DNA of 64,000 nt from Lingula anatina (taxonomy: Eukaryota > Brachiopoda > Lingulata > Lingulida > Lingulidae), in the NCBI RefSeq assembly GCF_001039355.2, contig NW_019775485.1, forward strand, positions 70,119-134,118, read 5' to 3'. Made by a program: the position numbers and the translations under genes. The notes below the pieces were generated by a model. The model was not told where the DNA came from and ran no database searches. It was given only the letters and a program-made list of their open reading frames with translations. This document shows, in pieces, positions 36,806-48,035 of this stretch; positions within the stretch are counted from its first letter, which is position 1; the number at the start of each line of letters is the position of its first letter.

Positions 36806-37358
36806 GTCTGGGCCCCAAACCAACATACGGGCTTCTAAGTCTAGGCTACGACCAAAAAATTGATGTCAAGTTGTAAAAATGCCTAAAAAGATAGCAAAGA
36901 GCAAGAGGGGAGAGGGGGAACGGGGACAAGCAAATAATGATTGGGCTCACCATCTTTGAACACTGCTGCGGATATAATGACCTTCTCAAACATGCACCTG
37001 TTTTTATACCTCCCCCAAAACATCTCAACACGTAAGATTCCCGTACAAAGGACGAGCAACCAAGGCTGCCCTACGTCTACTTGCGTTGCCCTTGCGTTGC
37101 CCTTGCGTTGCCTGTACTCCTTGTACGTAGTGCACGATGCGGGACACGTGCTAAAGCCCGTCGGGCGCAGAGATACTTCTGACACACGGAGGCTGAGCTT
37201 TTCAGGTACTGTCCACACACTTTCTTCTTGCGCACTAAATTACAATCACCAGTTACTTGATTTCTTCCCTGCGATCTAGCTACGGCCCAGCCAGACGAGA
37301 GGAACCTAAAATACCGTACGTCCTGAAAATAGTGCGTGGAGTTGGGACCCAGGCTTAA
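36806..37358. repeat. repeat with gggccccaaac / gttgggaccc ends, copy 1
   Basis: Starts gtctgggccccaaac and ends gttgggacccaggctt, which are imperfect inverted ends. Shares cgggcttcta, gcgatctagctacg and ggaacctaaa words in order with the neighbouring copy at 37369. It includes a 12-base tandem repeat (cccttgcgttgc) at 37081-37113. Confidence 0.55.
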
Positions 37359-37368
37359 GCTCATATAA

Positions 37369-37617
37369 AGCCTAGATCCCAACCGAACGTACGGGCTTCT
37401 ACGTGTGGTCTACGGCCAAAACATGGGCAAAACGTGGGAGTTCGTGCGTGAGGAGCACGTCCATCTTGCGACTTTTGGAGGACGCAAACAGCACGTAGAA
37501 ACTTTTCGACATGATCAACAGCCGCTACGTGCGATCTAGCTACGTCCTAGCAGGACGCAAGGAACCTAAATACTGTGCGTTTTGGATGCGTCCAAAACGT
37601 AGTTGGGACCTGTGGGC
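37369..37617. repeat. repeat with similar ends, copy 2, next to N
   Basis: Starts gcctagatcccaacc and ends gttgggacctgtgggc beside the N at 37618. It shares ordered words with copy 1 (gtacgggcttctacg; gcgatctagctacg; ggaacctaaa). The two copies lie head to tail. Confidence 0.55.
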
Positions 37618-37700
37618 NTAACTAATACCGACAACGCTGCAAGAGACGAGAGGCAGTGACCGGAGAGAGAAGATAAAAGTATAGTTTACTTGTGTATACT

Positions 37701-37911
37701 AGGAATTACTCCCATAACCCTATCGTACTAGCAGGATCGATCTATCGCCGATGGGATTCTCGCTAAATTGCATTCAGTAAGTGTGCCCCCTAAAAGCGTC
37801 AGTGGGCGTGACAGACATTTAAGCCGCTTAAACTGAATGCAATTTAGCGAGACTCCCCTCGGAGTTAAATCGATCCTGCTAGTACGATAAGTTTACGGGA
37901 ACCCAGTCTTA
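37701..37911. repeat. foldback MITE family 1, copy
   Basis: Left ccctatcgtactagcaggat and right atcctgctagtacgataag are inverted arms, with gggattctcgctaaattgcat near both arms. The core carries cagtgggcgtgacagacatt, comparable with the copies at 10005 and 41895. Confidence 0.75.
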
Positions 37912-38199
37912 GAGGTGTTGCAGGCTATCACGAACTACCCTTGCTGAGGGGGTGGGGCTCCCGATAAAGACACACCCCGTGGAGCCATCATTATCATGCT
38001 CGCTGAAAGTATTCAAATAGCATCCAAACATCGAGCTTACTGTATAGAAAAAAGGGCGTAATATGTGCTCTCAGTCCCACCTAAAGAGTGGATGCGAATT
38101 GCATTGTGTTATGACAGTGCTGTTGCATTAAAATCCAGCTTCGATTGTTACAAGTGAGAACGTGTGTTCACGGGAGGGGGGGGGGGGCTATATACTTAC

Positions 38200-38400
38200 T
38201 TAATTAAGCAACATGCCCATAGACAGAGATCAGACAATTTACGTAACTGACATGTAGGGACACAAAGACATTCAGCTGAACAATGTGTGACCCAGGACAT
38301 CCCTGCGTTCGCTGCTAAGGTGTACAATGCGTCATCAGATAAGGTATCAATTGGGTTGATGGGACAGCGGCATAGGCACACTTTGCTTATCATGCGATTG
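38200..38400 (-). other. possible cysteine-rich coding exon
   Basis: A minus-strand frame of about 66 codons contains VCLCRCP and CSAECLCVPTCQL. It ends at a strong donor (gtaagtatat, from 38199 downwards). The cysteine spacing is loosely like a PAN/apple fragment, but no acceptor or neighbouring exon could be tied to it. It may be a chance frame. Confidence 0.2.
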
Positions 38401-38584
38401 TTCAAAATATATGGACATTGCTGCAGTCACGCTCAGTAGGCTATTTCCTGGTAACGTTCTCCGTTCTCCGGTTCAAGCAATAAGCTATTGTCTCTGTAAA
38501 CGTTGCACACGTGAACACCTGCTATGTGAGTGAGCAGTTTTCACCTGTATCTCCCGATCTTGGTAGCGTGTGAGCGATATCTAC

Positions 38585-38760
38585 TCCCGAGGCTTGATGT
38601 GATTGCCGTTTACCTGGCTGGATCGATGGATAACGACAGTAAGGGCATTGTTGTAATCAGTCACAAAACGCCATGTCTCTGTTACATTTGGTGGCATCCA
38701 AGGGTCAGTTGACACTACAGTAGGTTTTTTTTTTCGCAAATTTACATATGTGGGCAGTCC
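38585..38760 (-). pseudogene. HYR-like (hyalin repeat) domain fragment
   Basis: Minus-strand translation shows VVSTDPWMPPNVTETW and then FVTDYNNALTVV, resembling the core of HYR domains (TDPG-P-NVTW, then TDNSG). It stands alone without partner exons in the window. A relic of an extracellular HYR-containing gene is the best guess. Confidence 0.35.
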
Positions 38761-39179
38761 TTCTGATGCCTCGACTGTTGTTTTGTTATTGGAAATGACG
38801 TAAATTCGGTGTTTATTTCTTGACAGCAGGACAATTCTCTCCAAGAATCGTAACTTCCCTCAACAGTTAAATATCGATGTTTACTTTAAAAAGCATGGCT
38901 TATACATTTTTTTTACAAATAAATATTGATAGTAGTTGATGTAATTTCATTTTACCAAGAGACTAGATATGGTAAGGATATTTTGGAGTTAAAACGATGG
39001 CCAACAGTTTTCGTCGAATTTATACCTAACGTACTACATGTATACATGTATAATAACTAGATGTGTATCAATGAGAAATATATTTTGAAAATGGGAATAG
39101 AGTGAAGGGAAAACAATACATTTTTTTCAAGATTGTAATTGAGGTCGTCTAGGCGTAACAAGCACCATGTGGGATACAC

Positions 39180-40370
39180 ATGCTGGAACGATCTCCACAA
39201 ATGGTTGAAAATCTTGAACATCACACGTTTCTGTTTGCAGTCTGGGGGTTCTTCAATAGTCCGGTAGGTGGCGCTTGCCTCGCATTTGTGGTTCTTATGC
39301 TTGTGGCCTACTGCTGCTGGTCTTGCTTCAAACGTGACAGATCTAGAGGGATAACGCCTGCAGAAAGAAGGAGGTTATTGCTGGCCACAGGTAAACCGTT
39401 CTCTCTCTCTCTCAGTTTCAGAACTACTAGTATCTGTTTGAACAGGTCCCAGCAAACTATGTCAACACCTAACGAGAAGTGTATTTTATCATAGCACTAC
39501 CTAAATATGCTGCGCTGTTGTGTATCGTTTCGTTATCAGCAGTTTTTATTCAGTTTAATCAGTCATCAGCCATCCCTTATTTAACGATGTTTATTATGAA
39601 GAATTGTTGAATATAAATGATTCAACCCCTGGGTTATCACGCGCTTGAAATGTACACACATCGATTGGGTGCATTCTGAAAACCAGAGTCACTCTGTCCT
39701 ATGCTTAGTATCTAGGCATTGCCAAAACTATCAAGATGTCCTTGCTATCCAAGGCGATGAAGATAGACACAATGGTTAAGGAGCAGGGGTGGAATATACA
39801 GCATGGAACAGATTTCGGTTGCATCTTCTATACGTGTATCTGAAAGTCCTTTCTTGGACATAGCATACATGTATGGTCCACCAATATTTATTTTTTTCTG
39901 AGCCCGTTTTCAAGGTTGTTGTCAGAATATTTCTGGATTCCATTGTAATTTTGAACGATTTTTGTCAGTCAATCTCAACTTTTGATCTGTCTCTCTAATT
40001 CTTAAAGCATTTATGCTACTGCAAATTCGCTTTATTCGGATTAAAAAGTCGTCATTCATAACTTTATCAGATGACTCCCACTTACACGCACTTATTTAAT
40101 CCGTGCTTATGTATTTCAGGTAACTCAGACAGCACTTCCATAGACTATGAACATAATGCTCAAAACACTTTCACTGATAACCGAATGGCGGGAAGGACGC
40201 AGTCGACCAGTAATAACGATGCCGTGACCGGCGTGACAGTTCCCTCTGCACCTCCGCCTTACCAAAGACGCGACGAGCCCCCGCCCTACGTAGACGTCTA
40301 TTCTTCGTCTCCACCGCCTTACTCGGAAGTTACAAAGGCGAATCAAAATGTGCACACATCTCAAGTTTGA
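39180..40370 (+). CDS. single-pass membrane protein with PSAP/PPxY cytosolic tail
   Basis: Two exons, 39180-39390 and 40120-40370, join at a phase-1 GT-AG intron and give 153 residues if translation starts at 39180. A hydrophobic span (about residues 29-49, ACLAFVVLMLVAYCCW) is followed by basic KRDRSR, so the N-terminus faces out. The tail has PSAPPPY (a TSG101-type PSAP overlapping a PPxY), then EPPPY and SPPPY, motifs that bind ESCRT-I and WW domains of Nedd4-type ligases. The layout recalls the Shisa/WBP1/CYYR1 group of adaptor proteins, but their six-cysteine N-terminal domain is not seen. An acceptor-like tttgcag at 39233-39239 makes an upstream exon possible, in which case the true start is elsewhere. 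Likely acts in membrane protein sorting. Confidence 0.65.
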
Positions 40371-41890
40371 TGTTTAAGTACCTCTTGTGTACATAATGAT
40401 TTAAGGGACGTACAGTATGCCACGGGATAAATGTGGATCTACTGTGCCGTATGCATGGTGACTGGCTCAAACTGCACCGAAGTCGTGGTGCATGTATACC
40501 ACACAATTTGGCAATTGTGAAAGGACATCGTCTTTCATATTGCTGTGCGCTTTTGCGAAGTTATAATTTTACAGAGATACAGACACTATTAAGTTCGTTT
40601 GCCGATTTCATGGTTTTACTGTCCTTGGGATCGCCCGTATTATTTATAGCATTTTCAGTTTGCATTTGACTAGAATTATATGTGGAAGAGAACGTTTCAA
40701 AGATGGTATTCAATAATAAGGGAACATTCATATCTCAAATCGTTCAGGAAAACATCCATTGCTGCAGACCATTATAAGGCAGCAGGTGGAGGAAAACAGC
40801 AATTTTTTAAAGCGGATACCGGATTTATAATGGATGCAGATTATTTAAGGGAACGTTCGCATAAGCAAGTAGTGTTAAGCTAAAGGATACAACTTTGAGC
40901 CACATTTTCACATAAGGATTTATGTCATCCATCTGCCGAGTGATACCGTTTTTACCTTTACAAGAGTAAATGCAAAGATCGTTATATGGGACAGCGCTCG
41001 GTTAATTATATTTCCCTCATTTATTTATTAGGAATTCAAGATTCAAGTTGTGTCAAGTAACCTATGTGTTTATTGTGAATAAGGGCATATTTAGATTTTG
41101 ATGCCCCATGTAAAGCAATGCTTGTGATAGTTTATCTGAGGGGCAAAACGCGTTTATCTCTGCTGTCAGGGCGGGTAGGGGGCGGTATTGAGGTCCATAT
41201 TCATATCTATCCTTATATCTATGGCCTTGTTTATGTGGGTTATCTTTGTCAACAAGTCTGTACCAAAGCACAGTAAGAGTAGGACAATGCCCACACCCCA
41301 CTCCAGTGAAGAAATGCAGTTTGATAAGGGGCCCTTAGGTTTTACTGTACTGTTGTAAATGTAGCATAATATTCTCTGTTTCAGTGGTGCGATGCCACTT
41401 TTTTACGGGGACCCCAATCTTTGAAACACTATCGAGATGGTAAATAAGCAAACGGTTTTTAACCTATCATGTTGAGATCTTTAACAAACTACAAGGTCGT
41501 AGAATGCCATAGAAGTGAGAGAGGGAGGGAAGGGGGGACTGGAGAACATTCCCTCAGTGTTTTTTTATAATTGAAGAAGGCATTTATAAAATGCTAACAT
41601 TTCGCTTTATCTGAACCAGTCCTACTTTTTTTCAGTAAGCGTCTACACGAGTACCGCAGGCTGGCGAAATTAATTGCTTGCACGTATATTGATATTGTAG
41701 GCCTGCAACAGCTGATCCCCCCCACTCCCGAGTATTTTCCTTATCCTACAGCCCTGGACTTTGACCCGGCAGACTCATTTATTTAAAAGAAACGGCTGTA
41801 AACATTCTTTCCATAGTGTTAAATTCAGTAAATTCAGGTGAATATTCCCACTGAAACTACTGGTGTACGTAGATCAATCCAGCTTCACGG
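40371..41890. other. 3' flank and intergenic DNA
   Basis: Probably includes the 3' UTR of the PPxY gene. A short purine-rich tract lies at 41517-41540. No further gene is supported. Confidence 0.4.
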
Positions 41891-41894
41891 GGAC

Positions 41895-42310
41895 TCTAGG
41901 ACCCCATTTCCAGAGATTAAATCGATCTACTTTAGGTCGACCTAACTCCCTGGGGGTTCACGCTAAATAGCTGTCAGCCGAGCGGACACGAAAGTTAATT
42001 ACCCCCTTACAGCTTGTAGTAGGCGGGACGGACATTTAAGCCGGATTATCTGAAGTAATCTAGTGAGACTCCCCGCGGTGATAGATCGATCTAAAAGCTC
42101 TGGGAATACAGCCTTGGTGCAGTCAGCTTGACAGGTTTTAAACGCGCCTCCTCTTGTCTCCAACGAACTCGTGTATTCTACAGCTTTTCTGTATTCTTAA
42201 CGCTGGAGGAGGCGTGATAATATTTTAATCTGATTGCATTCAGCGAGAGTCCTGGCGGAGTTGGATCGATCTAAATAGACCGATAGTTCCAATGGGAATG
42301 AGCCCCAATA
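41895..42310. repeat. foldback MITE family 1, one copy plus a half copy
   Basis: 41895-42112 has arms containing attaaatcgatctac and gatagatcgatctaaaag and the core cacgaaagttaattaccccc that is also in the copy at 10005. 42225-42305 repeats only one arm (tgattgcattcagcgagag, gttggatcgatctaaa). This looks like a nested or partially deleted insertion. Confidence 0.6.
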
Positions 42311-42655
42311 CTTCGTGTATTGCAAAAGAAAACGAAAAGAATGCCTTACAGATTTCAAAATAAATTCTGATGTTGTATGCTAATATTAGTAACTACAAAA
42401 CATGATGAAAAATTAAGTCATATTATAAATGGATTAGCAACGTTTTTTACTTGTATAGTCGACCACATGAGACAATTTTAGGTGGTAATAAAAACTGCGA
42501 TACCTTTTTCAAAGGCTGTTTTCAAATTTCAAATTTATAGATACACTGTACATGTCGTTTTACCACAATAAAATTAATAAGTAAATACCATACATCATAA
42601 AACTATCTAGTTCACTTGAATGTATAAATAATGAGTCCATAAACACATAGTATTG

Positions 42656-45600
42656 TTAATACGAGCGTTCTAGATATCCTCTACTTGCCTCACACCAATG
42701 AAGAAAATTGTTGACCACTATCCTGTAGTTCAATACATTATGCCATATAAGCACCTTAAAATACGGTACCGAAGGTAAATTGTTCTGACCCCAGTGAGAA
42801 TACAAGCACACGTACAATAATTTTTCATCCATCCATGGCATCCATGTGTGTTTGGAACCATCTGTGCACTTGTGTTGCAGTTGCATATTTGGATTGGTAC
42901 ATGTAGTCCCGTCATATTCTTTTAACTTACGCACCACCGCAGTATGAGTGCCAGTAATACATTTGGAAATAACGTGTGTGTAATGGACGGGCCGCCTGAG
43001 AGACTGGTGACTGTGGTAGGCTGGAAGTACAGAAAGCAAACGTTTCTGAGCAGGTGCTAATTAGAATAATATCGAATTGTAAGCACTATTAATTGTGACA
43101 TTTACGTGTTAAATGACTTAACGATGGTGTCGTAGCAACAGTCCGAAGGTTGGAGGACCCGAATTAATGGATGGATAAAGTGTATAGTGTACTGGTAATA
43201 AAGTAAAGTTCATCAGAGGCGGGTCTATACAATATCTTCTCTTTGTGAAATCTACAGAAAAGGCTTCACGTATTATACCAAAGTTTCTAGTTCATTGTCT
43301 TCAGTGTGAGATATTTATTTTTTTTTATCTCATTCTTACCTCTTTAAAGTCTATACTAAACTATTAAGATATGTAATAAATTTACCTTATAGGTGGACCC
43401 TCCCTGTTGGTTTTTCTTGTGTTCCTCGACGGTAGGGTGTGCTGTAGTCAACGTACTTGATGATACGTGTACGCAAGTCGTTGTCATAGTATTTTGCAGC
43501 GAAATGGCGGCCGACTGTTGCCTTACAAAAATATAACCGACCCTGTCTGTTCCTTGTAGAGAGATTCGGAAAGGCTGGAATAAGAAGAGTGAAGTTACCA
43601 GAGATGAATTCATTGTCATTTATTTTAGGGGCCGCTCTTTCTTTTCAAAACTGGGGTGTAATATTTATTGGCACGTTTTTTATGTACGTGCTTCGTCAAA
43701 AACATTAAGTGAAAAAGTAAATTTTGAGCATGGGCAAAATAATCAAACATTTTAATTTTTTTATTTTGTTCATGTTTTGAGTTACTGCCGCCATGCCTTA
43801 AACTGCGGAATTTCAATTTCAACTTCTAAATGAACTGGAAGGAAACACACCCAAAACATTCTGAAACATGTATATAGCTCTATTCCCGGGGCCAATTTGT
43901 TTCACGTGTTCATGTCCACAGTATCTACATGTACGTCACCCACCTGTTCTGGAATCGTCACTGAGGACCGAAAGGTATTTCTATTTTTCCCGGCTCCCTG
44001 GACAGGAGTCGTACCATATAGTTCCCGCGCAGTGCCGTCAACGAGGCTTACCCTGGTCACGTTGGCTATGTCGTCTATTGCTGTGAGTCGCGTATCAAGT
44101 TTCACTGCCGTGCCTTGAAAAATGCCACAAACAATACAAAGCTAAGGAACAGGGGTTTCCAAATGAGAGGCCGGCGCTAGAGATGGTAATCCCTGTTCCT
44201 CAACATTATGTCATCCAATAAACTCGGATTTTTTATTATTATTTTTTTTTTTTGGAATTAAAATGCAACAATTGGTCCCACTACGACCCATCAAGCCACT
44301 ATTTGATAAGTTCAAGCTTCATCTGACCGTTCCAAAGGTGTTGAATGAATGTTATACAGTGTATTTTAGGTCAGTTTCATAACCATGGAATGAAGTACAA
44401 GGGCAGGATAGAAAAAATGACGGAATTAACTTATTGTAAACTCAATTAACTATGTGTTTTTGACTTAACAGCGGACTAATACGATACTTAACCAGGTATT
44501 GGTAGTCCTGTTAAGGGGAACATGTCCCCGGTGTCAGGGTCCATGAATTGATAGGTAAAGTCCAGCGTGCTTCTCCCTGTCACCTCAAGGTCGTACGTGT
44601 CTTTGATCTGTCGCCGTATTGTCCACATGCCTGGGGTGACATTCTGAGATTTAAAAAAAAAAAAGCATAAAATGCTGGACCTCGTACCTGTACAGGTAAA
44701 TGATTTACCGCAAGATGAAATATATAATCTCATATAATAAAACATTATAAAATATATAAAACTACTAAAACGGGTGTGGCGAATGATTACTCTGATCCAT
44801 ATCATAAACGCTAGAAAAAGATAGCATTGCAAGTGGGATTAGTACATCCCGTGGTAAAAAATGCGTATTTCAAAACAATGTCAGTGTTTGTTTTTGAAAT
44901 GTATATATTACGCTGGTCATTAATTTTCGGGAACGATAATCAAATATATCAGATATGGATAAATACGGATTGTGATACTTATAAGAGAAACTTACTGCTA
45001 TATGATAGCGACGAACTAATGTCCCTGCCCGCGTCTCTTCAAATCTGGAGTACAGGCTTCCTATAAAATTAAGTCTTCACATTCAGATATAAGTTCCAGG
45101 AGATTGTCTCACGAATAGAAGTTAAAGTCCGTCCTTGGTCAAAATCATAGCCTACTACGACTTAGACGACTATTTAAATGCAGTTTTAGATCGCTTAAAG
45201 TCTTTTTGAGAAAGAGGCACTAGAACAGCATTAGAACTGTAACCTGGTGCGGTCGTATCTTTTAATGTGTGATATCTAAGCATGCCCAGATGTATTGTTT
45301 AAGAAACAAATATAGACTAGATTAACATTAAATGATACATTAATCTGAATCTGTTAAAATATGTAATCGAATTAACAGATGAGTATACAGTGTACGTGCC
45401 ATTTGGATGATAAAAGGCCAGAGATGGGGTCTGTGTTTCTCCTTGAGCCTCCACATAGACATCTGACACCAGACTGTCCACGATGACGTGTTTGTCTGAA
45501 CCTGTTCCTGCTGTAGACCACTGGAATTTGGCTAGTGTGACCTCCGCTGTATTTTTTACTGATCCCTATATTAACATGGGATGATTTCACCAAAAGCTAA

Positions 45601-46542
45601 TGCAAAGGTGTGAACTAAGACCCAGTAAACAAGAAATACTAGATACTAGGTATGAATAAATGGATGAGCAAACAATCAAAATGTGTGGATACGTTCAAAA
45701 TACGGTAAATGGACGAATAAAATAAACGTGTTTTATTCTGTCTTGAAATGTCAAAAAGATAAAACCGGATGTTTTTGTCTTTAGCTTATTTGGAATTGTG
45801 AAAACGACTGCAAGCAATTTGATACATGTACATGTATGTCATGATTTCTATTAATTACATGTATATATAAAAATATACGGTATTTATTACTATAAGAGTG
45901 GTCACCTCTATAACTTGGACTGTGTTGTTGACCTGTCCCTTGTTTGTCTTGTACACGTCTCCTCCAAGAAGATCCTTCAATTCCTTGAAAATATCCCTAA
46001 CTTGTCTAATTGAGCGCTGAGCTAGAAACAGAGATTTAAACTTTATATTATAATATGGTAAACATTTTATAAATAAATCAATCTAAATAAGTACAGGTAA
46101 TACATGAATGTGCCCCTGTATTCACATGCACCTGTGAAACCTGAAATAACTAGAATACATTTTACAAACATAACGCGTAACTATATTGTATGTAGTAATA
46201 ATAAAAGCACATATCTGAGAGGCAAGGGTTACGGTGCTGTATGTGGTATCATTTCCCTCCCATGTATCAAATATCAATTATCCACATACCGCTACTTAAT
46301 TATCTATACGATGATTATTTCAGTATTATAAGCCCATTCCTTGGCACCAACACCGTAACATTATGATTCGTTGTAATTGCACTGTACCAATGACAGTATA
46401 TATCACAGTAAAAAAATATCTATAACTAAAAGCTATGGTCTTCCGTATTGTAATTATGCAAAGAAACTCTTTGTCCCTCACCGAGCGCCACGTCGCACAC
46501 GAACAAGCACTGCACTATGACCATGTACGACACCGTCCGCAT
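42656..46542 (-). CDS. VWA7-related short secreted protein (no VWA domain)
   Basis: Eight exons, read from high to low: 46542-46482, 46021-45906, 45565-45400, 45060-44996, 44643-44493, 44113-43944, 43574-43386 and 43045-42656. They give 435 open residues. Exon 1 encodes a signal peptide (MRTVSYMVIVQCLFVCDVALG). Exons 2-7 match exons 10-15 of the VWA7-like gene beside it in order and phase, with identical lengths of 166 and 65 nt for two of them; conserved blocks include STLDFTYQF and GDMFPLTG. The VWA and N-terminal regions of the full gene are absent, so the signal peptide leads straight into the C-terminal modules. Intron 3 needs a GC donor (tg|gcacgt). Late in exon 7 the frame is shifted against the paralog, and the last exon encodes a novel tail with no membrane span. 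Either a genuine secreted derivative or a recent pseudogene. Confidence 0.65.
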
Positions 46543-46876
46543 TCTGCACAAAGAATCAGTCGCAGAAAACAATAATCAGTTAAAAAAATACAGCATTTCA
46601 TGCCCTGTCTCTTCAGCCATTTTCCTTTCTGCTACATGTACTAATATTCTATCGAGGTTATCTGTGCCGTGGCCTTAACCATACTTCACCAAATACAGTA
46701 TTGGTTTACGTGTCTCTTTAATCACTGTTGCCACAGATACCCGCGTTCAGTTGAGATAATCCTCATGGTGACAGCGGTTAATCAGTGTTTGTCAACAGTG
46801 CATGACAGTCACAGGGGTCAATATACTGCCACAAAGGTGAACATTGCCATAGAGCTCATGATCAACAATAACTCTT

Positions 46877-46909
<33 letters not shown>

Positions 46910-48035
46910 ATATATTAGGGATTGTCAGTTTTCCTTTTTTTCCTTTGACTTGTAAAATATATATTCCCGAAACAACTGAAATGAAAATCCAAGCTATAAG
47001 TAATGCGTTTAAACACCGTCTGCGGGAGGAACATCATAAAATAATGTATTAGAATGATACTGAGGGGAATTTTTCATGGTTTATTACTTTGTTAATTCTA
47101 CACTAGTTTATCAATATATAAATGCACTTGGAGCTTGTCCCGCGTCAAGATGTATAATGTTATCAGGGTGAAATACTTCGATCAAATTGTTATACATGTA
47201 ACTGATTACCAACAGACTCAAAACAAATCAGTTTTTTTTTTTATGTGGGGGGGGGGGGGGTTACAGGAATACAGCAAACAGTATCACAGAGATAATTTAT
47301 TTATTTATATAAGCTTACGAAAATGAATAAATGAAATAAATAAAAGCGCCATTAGTAAAGATCTCAAACGATTTTAAAGCAAAAAGGATTGAGTTATACA
47401 GTAACCTAAGTTTTTCATTATTGTGACATGGAGAAGTTCGAGGTTACACTTAAAATGTTAAATATAAAAGACCATTAATATGCGTTGCTCAAAACTATAA
47501 GTGTGCATGGTATCACAGTAGAACAGAAATATTTTGGGAAATGAAGCCAATTTATTATTAAATTCACGCATGCTTTGTGTTTTGATAAGTGACACATGTA
47601 TGTGCATTACGCAGGACACGAGGAGGAGGAGCGTCAAAATATGCTGAAACAATTTCAGCGGGACCATGAAAATCTACGGTCTTTTGATTCCCAGCTTTTT
47701 ATAAGGACAATCAGTTAAAATAAGAATCATCTAGAAGCGATGATCGATGAGTGAAAATACAGATTCAACTGGAGGATGCTAAGTAACGGTAAGACTTGGT
47801 GCGCAATTCACATGCAGAATACGTGTCATGTTACAGTCGGTAAGCAGAATAACAGCAAGATGTCCTGCACTGAGTCCGTCACTTAAATGTACGACTGGTA
47901 AATACCCGGTATATGTTTATAGTTCATTTTTAACTATCACCAAATTACAAATTTTTTAACAAGCCTAACTAGTGTGTCAATGAAGGAATTAAATAAACGT
48001 CAGTTATATCTGTGATAGCAATCGGACACGTTATT
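46543..48035. other. spacer between the two VWA7-related genes
   Basis: AT-rich, with a (TC)n(TG)n microsatellite at about 46877-46910 and a G-run at 47248-47260. The promoter of the short gene should lie close above 46542. No coding exon is seen. Confidence 0.45.

Noticed and set aside
44488-44832. Long minus-strand frame read as a separate gene
   Set aside because: Its end is exon 5 of the short VWA7 paralog; the upstream part is intron read through the acceptor.
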